Assembly (NCBI GenBank): GCA_949752735.1
Contig: OX457053.1
Coordinates: 4,023,166-4,087,165, forward strand
From: Lumbricus terrestris
Lineage: Eukaryota; Annelida; Clitellata; Crassiclitellata; Lumbricidae
Reading direction: 5' to 3'
Length of the DNA: 64,000 bases
Part shown: piece by piece, positions 25,001 through 34,769 of the stretch
Numbering within the stretch: position 1 is the first letter of the stretch
How the letters are laid out: each line of letters begins with the position of its first letter
The notes under the pieces: model-generated
Told to the model about the DNA's origin: nothing
What the model saw: the letters and a program-made list of their open reading frames with translations, nothing else
Database searches by the model: none
Program-made: the position numbers and the translations under genes

Positions 25001-27999
25001 TACACTGGGCAACACACAAAATGTATCCTAGATGAAAATAGCAAATCTTAACTAATTTTGGGGTGCTGAACACGAATATGATGGTAAAATTTGTCGCTTA
25101 GCTCTCGTTTAGGAGAGACAGAGATGGTTACGTACAAATGTCTCAGTACGCATTGAGTCGGCCTACATATGTGGGTCATGACCATTAATTTTCTCAACGC
25201 TGTATTTCAAACTACATATTGCAACACAATAAGGTGTCGAAATGCATTAACCTGCCATGCAACCCATCCCCAGTGAGCAAAAAAATTTCCATAGTAGTTA
25301 AAAGACGAGAAATTGACCGGTGACCTTTGCTTTTCGAATAGTTTGGAGAGAAACAAGCAATCATGCATGACTACTACTTTTGCATGGTTCCACCTACTTC
25401 TGCATTCATGACAAGGAAATGGAAGTGGTCAATAGCGTACCCCCAATATACCACTCTACATGGCGAAGGACTTCCCGTTCCGGATTCGCCGAAAGAATTT
25501 TTCATTGATTCAGACGATGAGGAGGGAAGCGAAGCGACTTCGAGTTCTCCGCAGCCTTCGACATCTAGGGATGATCCTCACGTCTGCCAAGGTGTATCAT
25601 CTGTGCCACACATTCTCACCCAGGGTAAACTGAACGATCTTGTTCGCCTCCTGGACCTATCCAAGGCCAAGGCGGCGTTACATGGATCAAGATTTAAATG
25701 AATGGAATCTTCTCCAAGAAAATGCCCGAGTGACATTGTTTCACACTCGTTATGGGCAGTTTGAGGAAAATTTCACCAAGGAAGATGACCCTGTCTTCTG
25801 CTTCGATGTAGACTGTCTGATGAATGCCCTCGGAATCAAACATGACCCTCAAGAATGGCGACTATTCATAGACTCTCAGCGGAGCTGCTGCATATTGGAA
25901 ACCAGCTTTCATCCATTCCCGTCCACATGAACTTCATGAAGGAACCTACGACAACCTAAAATACCTGTTGAATTCTGTTCAATACAGCAGGTATGGATGA
26001 CATCTGTATTGTGACTTGAAAGTATATTGGCTTTCTTGACGAGTTCACAGCTTGGATTATACTAAATATTGCTGTTTTCTATGTGAATTGGACAGTCGAG
26101 CAAGGACCTTGCACTAAGTGAGGAGAAATTGGCCTGAGAGGGAATCTCTGGGCGTCAGAGAGAAGTAGACTATGTGCAAAGCCTAGCAATGGCTGAAACC
26201 CAGACAGTCTTGCTAGTGTCGCTATACACCAAACTCGGTGTGATGAAGAACGTCATAAAATTCATGTACCGGACTGGATCAGCTTTCAAATACTTGGCTG
26301 CCAAATTCCATGGCGAAGCAGAAATTAAAGAAGGAAGTTTTGTTGGTCCTCAGATCAGTCAGATAGCTAGTCAGAGATGAGATGTTTGACAATCTGCTTC
26401 AGGGCGACACGAAACAAGCTTAGGATTCATTTCGTCTGGTGTTAACTAACTTCCACTGTGATGTCCAGTAGCGTAGCCAGGAATTTTTCATGGGGGGGTT
26501 TTATGGCCGGAAACCCTGTTTTTTGCTATTTTTTCTTACTTAAATGGAAAAATAACGTTAAAAAAACCTTTTTTCGGAGCCAATGGGGGGTTTTGACCCC
26601 CGAAACCCCTCTTGCCTACGCCACTGGTGATGTCAGGGCAGAAAACTACAAGGATTTGGTTACGGACGTGTTGTCTATGACCCTATGTATCACACAAACG
26701 TTTTCAAGAAAACATTGCAGACATGGAAAACGATACCAGGGAAACTTCCATGTTGGCTGACTACATACATGGGCCTACTATGTGGCGCACAGTGGTGTAG
26801 GGGTATGTTCAGTGCCTTGGAGCCGGAAGGTTATGGGTTTGAATCCACCTCAGGTCACCGCGTAGGGACCCTTTAGAAGCACTGTGAGCAGTCCTTCACT
26901 CGCAATTGCATATGCGCTTCATGAAACTCCTATTCAGTGTCCGTGCTGTAGTTGGGAGCGCTTCGGTTTAGTGTCTTGAAGAGGCAGTGTAGCAAGTGCT
27001 CTTACATACATAGGCCCACTTGTACGCTCACCAGACATAATCCTGAGCAGTTATACAAGAGATAGTGGGATGTAGAAGTGAACATTTGCTGGTACAAATG
27101 TGATATGCACGCATTGTTCTATTTATAGAAACTCTTGATGATATCAGAGAAACTGGAGCTAAGTATTGAATTTCATTGTCATATTCGTGTTCAGCACCTT
27201 AAAATCTGTAGGAAAATGCAAATTTCATGTAGGATACAGAATTTTTATGAAAATTTGTTGCCCAGTGTTATGAAGTCTAACCTCTTCAACAAATTATTCC
27301 AACCCTATGATTCATCCGATCCTTTGACTTTTTAGAAACTTTCTCATCCACCACAACTAATCTATAGGCAGTCAGTCACCTCTTTCGGAGATCTCGGTCA
27401 ACCGGACTCCCACCTTCACTGGAAAACGATCTGAAACAAACCCGTGTATGAGCGTGCGTCCTGCTGTTAGCTTCATTGGGCCACTTAAGATATAAAATTA
27501 TGGAGTTAAAGAAGACGATAACGAAACTGAATATAATTTCCTTTCTCGACCTTCTCATCTTTCCGATTCTCATCCAATTCCTGTCTAAACTTGACATGCT
27601 GTTTGTCTGCAGAGCAATTCGAAATAGTTAAATCGAAATCAATTTAAGTCAATTAAACTCAGCATCTGGTGGTGATATATTTATCATATTGCAGCAATTT
27701 ACGTGAAAATAAGAAATCTACCGGTCGAGAAATTTGAAAGTGAAGACTGGACCAAGTTCTTCTGCCTTCTCCATGAAGAAAGTATGCGTCCGATCCCGCT
27801 GTGGTAGGAAGGGTATCGAACCAAGAAATGGAACAGATGGTAAACCTGGAGGCAAGGTTCCATCCTGCTTCTTCCTCCTTAAGAACTTTAGGAAGGTGTG
27901 GGCCAAAAAGAAAGTTCCCGAAAACACGACAGCAGTGGTGCAGAGTTTCCGATCCCAACTCATCTCTTCAGGAAATATCGATTCATAAAGTCTCTCCAT
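19040..27999 (-). CDS. Cytochrome P450 gene D, CYP2-clan, 504 aa, five coding exons
   Basis: Probable ER-anchored heme monooxygenase; substrate unknown. Exons in order: 27722-27999, 24313-24431, 20732-21531, 19627-19759, 19040-19224, with intron phases 2,1,0,1. Visible elements: membrane anchor at residues 19-40 followed by RRKK, proline hinge PPGLPSVPFLG (50-60), I-helix AGTETT (310-315), EVMR (367-370, the ExxR motif), FNPERF (420-425), and heme loop FSMGRRACLGE with Cys448, assembled across the last intron. The C-helix reads FRKYH (143-147) where CYP2 enzymes have WxxxR. Within exon 2 an upstream AG (before TTCTGG) is rejected because it runs into a stop; the AG before AGTTGCC keeps the frame. 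A conserved acceptor at 28036-28037 places a non-coding exon upstream. A candidate ATTAAA poly(A) signal lies at 18996-19001. Exon 3 protein is about 90% identical to gene C by eye. Confidence 0.93.
20228..20560 (+). mobile_element. LINE 3' fragment in gene D intron 3
   Basis: Reads MGSRAFHVAAPGNGIH, a LINE ORF2 C-terminal pattern. It matches 22932-23330 in intron 2 of the same gene nearly base for base over its first 250 bp. Confidence 0.55.
20575..20675 (+). repeat. SINE tail fragment in gene D intron 3
   Basis: Contains CAGTGTCCGCCCTGAAGTCG, GGGAGCGACTCCGAGTAGT and GCGCTATGGCAAATGCGAG, the family tail, ending about 55 bp from the exon 3 donor. Confidence 0.6.
21653..22747. mobile_element. 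hAT-like element (CATGGGCGCCCGCAG family) in gene D intron 2
   Basis: Left terminus CATGGGCGCCCGCAGAAA and right terminus TGCGGGCGCCCATG with exact duplication GTCAGCAT (21645-21652, 22748-22755). Genes C (about 40141) and B (about 49407) have single GTCAGCAT at the same place, so the site was empty before. A second left-type terminus lies inside at 22500. Confidence 0.85.
22932..23330 (+). mobile_element. LINE 3' fragment in gene D intron 2
   Basis: Second copy of the sequence at 20228: same GGGCTCTCGTGCATTCCACG start and similar downstream sequence through CTATTTTCTGGGGACCTTCG. Both lie in introns of the same gene. Confidence 0.55.
23894..24193. mobile_element. hAT MITE in gene D intron 2, shared with gene C
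   Basis: Termini CAGGGGCAGATCCAGG and CTGTATCCGCCCTG. The copy at 40567-40874 sits at the same place in intron 2 of gene C, with matching flanks (CCTAACATGTCA…), so this insertion predates the C/D duplication. Target duplication decayed. Confidence 0.75.
25363..26780 (+). pseudogene. Degraded copy of a dispersed invertebrate ORF of unknown function (probably mobile-element derived)
   Basis: Lies antisense in intron 1 of P450 gene D. It starts as an open frame (MHDYYFCMVPPTSAF…, with DSDDEE and Ser-rich segments, then LTQGKLNDLVRLLDLSKAKA), shifts frame near 25680 (NEWNLLQENARVTLFHTRYG, then EWRLFIDS), has stops, and resumes as KLGVMKNVIKFMYRTGSAFKY (26236 on), EGSFVGPQI, RAENYKDLVTDVL and finally SMLADY near 26755. 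I recognise these blocks as a high-copy, uncharacterised protein family seen in many invertebrates; no function is assigned. A hAT MITE interrupts it at 26466-26626. Confidence 0.6.
26466..26626. mobile_element. hAT-type MITE, 161 bp
   Basis: Ends CAGTAGCGTAGCCAGGAA and CTTGCCTACGCCACTG are inverted repeats. An exact 8-bp target duplication GTGATGTC flanks it (26458-26465 and 26627-26634). Removing it restores the reading NFHCDVRAENY in the host pseudogene, confirming the boundaries. Confidence 0.88.
26775..27005 (+). repeat. tRNA-derived SINE, forward copy
   Basis: Head GTGGTGTAGGGGTATGTTCAG (box A-like) and GGTTTGAATCCACC (box B-like), a middle with CACCGCGTAGGGACC and GTCCTTCACTCGCAATTGC, and a tail TTGGGAGCGCTTCGG…TTGAAGAGGCAGTGTAGCAAG. 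This copy best shows the tRNA origin. Confidence 0.75.
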
Positions 28000-28059
28000 C
28001 CCGAAGTTGCGTCAAAGACTCGAAACCAATGTGATCTGAAAATAATATCAGGGGTATAA

Positions 28060-28258
28060 TAGGGCTTTTTAACGTGCAGTTGTACACAAAATGTGCAGTT
28101 CTAAATGGATTTTTGCAGTTGTAGAAGCAATTCTGTAGCCTGCAGTTAAAACTAATTTTAAAAAGGTCACTGTCCTCCGATTAAAAGTAATTTGCCATGG
28201 AGGATGGAAAGGAAAGGAGTTGTGCTGCAGTTATAAAAATTCCTTAAAAACAACGCTG
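28060..28258. mobile_element. hAT MITE copy upstream of gene D coding exon 1
   Basis: About 85% like the element at 49990 (CTTTTTAACGTGCAGTTG … AATTCCTTAAAAAC), with mutated tips and a worn 8-bp target duplication (GGGTATAA/CGGCATAA). It lies in the predicted 5' UTR intron. Confidence 0.65.
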
Positions 28259-28587
28259 CGGCATAATTAATTATGCAGGCGCTTCATCAAGCGATTCCTC
28301 GCAGCTATTCTTAGCTGCAACAAGCATCTTTTTGTATGAGTAGTAACCAACATTATGGAAATTTGAATTTGTGTATAGAGTGGCATGCAGACCGTTTAAG
28401 TGATCAATCGAAATGTTCAAATTTGCATATTTGCAGTTCAGTAAGACCAAAGTCAGACATAAAACATAGTCTAGATACATTATATCTGCATTTAGGTTAC
28501 GTCGGTGGCACTCGGTGCCCGATTATATCGACATCTTATCTTTAGGTTTCAGATTTCTCATTTTCTTAATTTTGAAATCTTGAACTA

Positions 28588-28830
28588 CAGGGTGCACCAA
28601 AAAAGACTCCCTAGGTTTTTTGCCAATATCTTGGCCAAAAGTAAGAATTTCGAAATGAAATTTTACAGGCTTATAGACAATTCATGTCTACACATCATGG
28701 CTAGATTTCGTCAAAATATTGCAAACAGAACAAAAGTTACATCACTTTAATGGAGGCCACCCACCGTTTTTCGACGATTCAAAAACGTAACGCAGCAAAA
28801 AGTAGCAAAAACACGATTTTATTAAGTCAT
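28588..28830. mobile_element. Mariner-like MITE copy (CAGGGTGCACC family)
   Basis: Starts CAGGGTGCACCAAAAAAGAC and continues with TTGCCAATATCTTGGCC. Related copies occur at 32881-33055 and 62524-63070. Confidence 0.5.
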
Positions 28831-28943
28831 GCATGCATGCATGATTCATATCTCATATTAAATGAATGAATGAATGAATGAATAAAGATAGATTAGAGGC
28901 CAGAGACTGCTGTTTGGCTTCGGGACACGGACTTTCTGTCGCC

Positions 28944-29232
28944 GGTGTCACTACATAAAATCTGCCCCGATAAAAACTCTCCCACCGAAACAGAGTCCAA
29001 CCTGCTTCTCTATAAATTTTATGTGACTGTATACCCCCATTTCACGCTGAACGGGTAGACTTTATTTCCACGGCGGAGGAAATATTCTCTTTCCCAGAGA
29101 CTTTATTTCAGAATATACTCTCCTGGGGAGAATTATTCTGGAACAGTTCAGCCGCATGGAAAATCTGTTTCGAAATATAGTCTTCGGTGAGGGTAGAATT
29201 CAAAGGGTAGACTCTGTCACGCGACACCAGCC
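28944..29232. mobile_element. Old foldback element upstream of gene D, shared with C and partly with B
   Basis: GGTGTCACTACATAAAATCT … GACTCTGTCACGCGACACC. The same unit is at 43656-44031 (gene C), and its right end at about 50868-50893 (gene B). The interior has repeated AGACTTTATTTC and GAATATACTCTCC motifs. It was present before these genes separated. Confidence 0.55.
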
Positions 29233-29693
29233 TTGATTGTTCCGAAACAAATTCGTCACACTATAAAGCATGATGTTCACGCAGCAGAATAGATAGCCTA
29301 TAGGCCTATGGAGGTGTATAATTTACATAACAAACGATACAAATTTATGTTGTCAACAACAGGTAGAAACAGGTTACAGGTAATTTAGGCGTTTGGCGTT
29401 GCAGCTTCTAATTTTCTAATTCATCTTATTCTCTTTTAATCAAACCAGAGAAAACTATTCAGTTTACCATTGATTAATTTATTGGTCAAAAGCCAAGAAC
29501 ATAAAATTATGTTATTTAGGCCGCCATTCATCGCTAATCTTAATGTTATTAGTTAATTATAAAAATCTCTCATCCAACGTTTTTATAATTATAGTCCGCA
29601 TTGAGTATCGATTGTTTGCATGTTGCTTATACTAACCAACTTGTTCGCCGACAGGATAATGTTCCCGAAATTAATCTAAAGATAAGAACTCAC

Positions 29694-29780
29694 TTTGTCC
29701 AGAGTAACGGCCTCAGTTGTCATAGACCCTGGTCAAATCGGATCCATCCATGCAAATCACCGATGAGCTTCTATATATAA
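29694..29780 (-). promoter_or_regulatory. Predicted core promoter and non-coding exon of P450 gene D
   Basis: On the minus strand TTATATATAG (29771-29780) is followed about 80 bp later by a donor, ACAAA|GTGAGTTC (exon end 29694). The same donor block is kept upstream of genes C and B, and the coding exon 1 of each has a conserved acceptor (TTTTCAG|ATCACA, exon edge 28035 here). This supports a short 5' UTR exon starting roughly 30 bp after the TATA-like box. Not verified by transcripts. Confidence 0.55.
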
Positions 29781-30013
29781 CGCAGCTGCTGATGCGTAAA
29801 AATATGTGTATTCAGAGGAATAATAGCATGACTCGTTTGATATTATACATATCTGGTTAGATTCTTCTTATCCATAGGTGTCGCCCTGCTTCAGTTTTTT
29901 TTTCATTTACCATAACAGGTTATTTTAAATCCCAATTTCAATATAAACATACTTGCTCTTTAATTGCCTCCATAGAATTAACGACAAGCTGCATTTGTTA
30001 CGTGTATACATAT

Positions 30014-30052
30014 TGTATGTATGTATGTATGTATGTATGTATGTATGTATGT
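30014..30052. repeat. (GTAT)n microsatellite, left part
   Basis: Split from the array at 32130 by the element 30055-32127. A (GTAT)n array sits at the corresponding place upstream of genes C (44785) and B (51735). Confidence 0.9.
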
Positions 30053-30726
30053 TAGGGTGGTCGCATCTGTAATGGCAAATTTTCAACTTCAGTTTCATTC
30101 TTTCTCCAACCCACCATTTGGTGCCACTTGGTAAAAGACTGTTGTAGCCCAAAAATTATGTCGATTGAAAAATATTTAGGACTAGCACAACGTGTTTTAA
30201 GTTTTAGATTTTACGAAATATCATCGTCTTTTTGAGCATAAGGATAATTTAGCCACATTTTTTTTTTACCTGTGACTAGTTTTAGCAGAAAGACTTTATT
30301 ATTTTACTCAAGCTCAACTGACAGGTATGCCTAACTTCTACAATGATGATAATGGTTTATTATATATTTTTGTAAACAATTGAACATCACAATAGTATTT
30401 GACGCGCGAGTCCCTGAGATCGATGACCATAAACCTATACTAGTAAGCCAACACATTGCTATGTTCCTTTCGTAGGTCTGATTTCTATCTACAGGAATCC
30501 TTTGTTACACTAAAGGCTCTTTATTACATGCTTAACTTTAACACAAATTCTGATATAACACGGACAAGGACCTCAATAATAGTTGAAATAGAGAAACAAT
30601 ACTGATGATATTTTCGTTTATTGTGGCAATCAGAGCAGAATGACAAAGCGCATCACAGATAAAATTTATCAAGAGCTGCTGTAAAGAAATCAATTAAAAT
30701 AGATGTTGAAATTATTGAGATCATAA

Positions 30727-30919
30727 TTTTTTATAGATCTATGAAATTACTTATTGCCACACAGGAGTCAAAGAGCAGCTTTTAAACAACTTCTAAAGAG
30801 AGCATCATATTTGAGTGCCTGGATTTTTATAGATCTATGAAATCACTTATTACCACACAGGAGTCAAAGAGCAGCTTTTAAACAACTTCTAAAGAGAGCA
30901 TCATAATTGAGTACCTGGT
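30727..30919. repeat. 97-bp tandem duplication
   Basis: Two copies of a unit with TATAGATCTATGAAAT…CACACAGGAGTCAAAGAGCAG…AGAGAGCATCATA, over 90% alike. Confidence 0.85.
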
Positions 30920-31168
30920 GAAGCCTGCTCACATTGTCACATTTCATAATATAGAATTCATCCCATTAAAAGTATACTTTTAGAGTTGAAAGAATGAACA
31001 CAGAGTCAAGCAATTGACACAGAAAGTGCTGTCAAGAGTGGAGACAAATTACACTGCCCTACCTTTTATAAATTTGCATGAAAGGCGATGGTGTCAAACA
31101 CATAAGCTATGTGCTACTCAAAATCTCTACATCATCCTCAGCAATGGATCCAGCTGAAATTACAGTGG

Positions 31169-31218
31169 CCACCAACCAGGACATCTCAGACGACCAACCA
31201 GGACATCTCAGACGACCA
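31169..31218. repeat. 24-bp tandem duplication
   Basis: CCAACCAGGACATCTCAGAC occurs twice in direct succession. Confidence 0.85.
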
Positions 31219-32129
31219 ACAATCCAAGGGAATAAGTATAGTACCCTCAAGACAACACCCATTGCTACACTCTTGGTGTCAGATGAACACCTTCTTTGGG
31301 CAACATGCCAGAGATTTCACTTTGAGGGAAGTGTATCGTGAAAACTACACCATTGCTCAAACCCATTCAAGCACCAAATTCAATTTGAATTGTGAGACAG
31401 GGTAATGATGCCTCGGGTTGAAAACATATTAGCCTAAATCTGAGAAAAAAAATTCGCATCTAAAATGGGTTGCTACTTTTAATATTACATCAGTTCCTTG
31501 TACCAAGTAACCCCATGAACAATGACGGTAGAAAAATAAAGATTTCTGAGAAATCAGACCTCAGTAAGAATGTTGGAGATTTTGCAGAATAGATTAATTA
31601 CTTTGGACACAGATGAAACCACAAAATTGTTATATTTATCCCTATAATTGTATACTATTAATGTTCCCTTGCTGTAGCAATCTAAGAGCAATAAGCTATT
31701 ATTATCAAACACGACAACAAGGCAAAACAGGTAGTATTTGTAAAGACATAAGATATGATAGATGTTATCTGTGATGCAGTGTGTTATACAGGTTTTCTTG
31801 CCTTTGAGGAATCTCTCTTGAAGTGGCGCTATATAAATTGATGATTATGATTACGATAACAGTAGCATCATTATTTTTAAGTGTGGACCAACTACAAGTA
31901 GTTGAATTAATTCCTGGTTTGAAGATTCCTGGTTGATTACAACCATATAGCTACTTTTGAGCATTAGAAGACTTGATATTATAAGGGTAAAACTTTGATG
32001 GCGTTGTGCTAGTCCTAAATATTAATATTTTCTCCTACAACTTTTTGTGTGATGTTTCTGGGGAGAATGGAACCAAATGCCGCCTTGGAGAACACTCAAT
32101 TCAAACTTTCATTTTTAACGACCACCCTA

Positions 32130-32204
32130 ATGTATGTATGTATGTATGTATGTATGTATGTATGTATGTATGTATGTATGTATGTATGTATGTATGTATG
32201 TATG

Positions 32205-32235
<31 letters not shown>

Positions 32236-32395
32236 CTATGTATGTATGTATGTATGTATGTATGTATGTATGTATGTATGTATGTATGTATGTGTGTATG
32301 TACATACGTATGTATGTATGTATGTATGTATGTATGTATGTATGTATGTATGTATGTATGTATGTATGTATGTATGTATGTATGTATGTATGCGT
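32130..32395. repeat. (TATG)n microsatellite, right part, about 265 bp
   Basis: Almost pure array with a few interruptions (GTAACTATG, GTACATACG). Confidence 0.95.
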
Positions 32396-32880
32396 GCATA
32401 CCATAGCTTACCATTTTTATTTTGCAACCAACTCAGTACATTTGCATCAAATTTTTCAAATGTCTTGGTGAACGCAAGAGACCGAAAAGGGGCCGGCCGA
32501 AGGTTCCGCTAGCCAGGGCGACCTGAGAGCATTGGGTTGGAACGATGTAGGCTATCACGGCTGACAGTATGATGTGGCAACAGACTTATAAACTCTTAGG
32601 CTAACTAGTATAACTCGGGTCATTTTAAGACTAGGCACGTGAGGTATGTGCCTAGAGCCCCGCGCTACAGTGGGGCCCCGCGACGACCCAGATAGACTGC
32701 ATCGTATAACAAATTAGTAACATGCTATACGAACTTTAACGTATGTTAAGTTTAAATTTATCTTGCATTTTTAGTGCAAAGATGGTGCCTGGTGTGTCAG
32801 CAGTTTAAGCCTACTACTGTATAAATAAATGTAACAAAGTGACACGCATGTTACTGTTGAAGGCATAAATTCAAAATGTA

Positions 32881-33055
32881 CAGGGTGCGCCAAAAAGACC
32901 CCCTAGGTTTTTTGCAATATCTTAGCCAGAAGTAAGAATTTCGAAATTAAATTTCACAGCCTTAAAGACAATTCATATTTACACATGATGGTCAGATTTC
33001 ATCAAAATATTTCAAACAGAACAAAAGTTATACCACTTTTAGTGAAGTCACCCTG
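32881..33055. mobile_element. Mariner-like MITE, 175 bp
   Basis: CAGGGTGCGCCAAAAAGACC … AAGTCACCCTG, preceded by TA. Same family as 28588 and 62524. Confidence 0.6.
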
Positions 33056-33168
33056 CCTATAATCTAACCTAATTTGTAATTGACATTATGTTGTGACAGA
33101 TGTAGTTTTTGTGAACAAACTTGCATTAGGCTACTTCGCTACTTTACTGACGTCTGCCGTGGAGGCTC

Positions 33169-33169
33169 G

Positions 33170-33209
<40 letters not shown>

Positions 33210-33232
33210 TAGGCAGGCAGGCAGGCAGGCAG
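33169..33232. repeat. (CAGG)n microsatellite
   Basis: About 15 GCAG units with one GTAG. Confidence 0.95.
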
Positions 33233-33574
33233 GCCTATACTGAATTCCCTTGAACTTGTTTTTTGTGACGAGTCATGACGGTCAAAATCTGATTGCGCAA
33301 TAATTACGCTAATGTGTGTGAACGACAATAAATAATAGGTCTAATTCACTTTTAAGCTGAGAACAGTAAACGATTCATACCCGCATCTTATTTTTGTTCA
33401 CAAGCTTTTCTATGCAAAGGTCAAAGGCGGGTCTATGCTACCGTTTAGGATAGGTGTGATCACACCCGCCTATCTGTCACATTCTTGCAGTGCAATTAAA
33501 TGGTGTGCCGCAGAAACTTCATACTTGTCACAGGCATGCTCATATATTTCGGTCATTTGCTGGATATGGTGTGC

Positions 33575-33720
33575 CGCCATTTAAACACACGACACATAAT
33601 CACGCGACACTTAAACACCGACACTTAGACACACTACAGATAAACACACGGACAGATAAACACGCGACAGATAAACAGTACACACGGACAGATAAACACA
33701 CGACAGATAAACACGTTGCA
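33575..33720. repeat. Minisatellite of ACACGGACAGATAAAC type
   Basis: Units of 16-19 bp. The flanking stretches 33233-33574 and 33721-34769 show no genes or elements that I recognise. Confidence 0.75.
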
Positions 33721-34769
33721 CTTCCATTCCGTTCCTAACGGTAGTAAACTGACATTTCCCTCAACCAGAGTGAGAATTTCCCGAGGGTTTGAGGTCGTTC
33801 AACCCTCGCTAGTCTTTCTTACGGTCACATAATTAAGTCTTTTCGCCTTTTCGCAACTCAACTCCACGTGGATCATAGCTGATTGCCCCAGTTATTTTTC
33901 AACGATTCTCGCTCTGCTTTCAAAGCTTCTCAGCTCTCACCCCAAAATCAGGCAGACACCAAATTGGGCAAGTGTGGATCAGGGTTTTAGGAATTCATGT
34001 GTTTTCCTAAATTTTTGCACTTGTAAAGAATATTGCTAACTTATTTTTAGGTAGGGCCTACTATGAAAATTAATGATTGTATCGTTTTTGGTGTGCAAGT
34101 TGCAAAACATGGACCAAAATTAACAGATGGTTGAAATATTTTGCCGACAAAAATGCTACAAAGGAAATGATGCCATGACATTGATTTAAGTAGGCAGCTA
34201 ATAATAAGTGGAAAAGTCTGCAACGTGACAGATTTTAAATTCTACTGGGAAATCACTTTCAGGTTAACACTTTCATTTATCTGTCTCATTCGTGTTTTTC
34301 TCTGAGTGAGTTGTATTACATGTTTTGGGCCTAATAGCAAATGCCATAGATTAGTTTTGTGATCTTGATTGCAAGAACGAAAACATACCAGCCTTATAGG
34401 CCAAACAGAAGGCCCATCCTACGTCTACCGAAATTATTACTGGGCGAGTATGACGTCACGCGGACTGTATACTCTTTACTATAGCGTTAGGCAAGCGGTT
34501 ATTGATGAAATCTGTCTTGAAACGCTAATAACTGTGGTTTTGAATTGAATTAAAAGCTGAAAATAGCTGCGTTGATCTTATAATTTGGATAAGAAACAAT
34601 TGCAAATTTTTGTTAAAACCGACGCTGTTTCATTTCCGAGCCTATTTTGTAACGAAGAGTCAACACACACACACACACACATCTGGAAGGACAAACTTTC
34701 TCCCTTATAAGATAAGATTATGCTAGTCAAGTCACGTCAAATTTCCACACATTTCAAATCCGCAATTCT

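Larger units (their letters stand above)
30055..32127. mobile_element. 2.07-kb TA-target element inserted in a (GTAT)n array
   Basis: Termini GGGTGGTCG and CGACCACCC with TA on each side, and (GTAT)n both before and after. Adjacent inner sequence is also partly inverted (AAATTTTCAACTTC…). No transposase recognised. A 97-bp tandem duplication lies inside. Confidence 0.65.

Noticed and set aside
26775..26850. Possible functional tRNA gene
   Set aside because: The A and B box-like sequences belong to a SINE head; no complete cloverleaf is apparent and the body continues into the SINE tail.
32006..32512. Long frames with YVCMYVCM or THIHTYIHTY repeats
   Set aside because: They are translations of the (TATG)n microsatellite on both strands; the same holds near 44711-44972 and 51667-52010.
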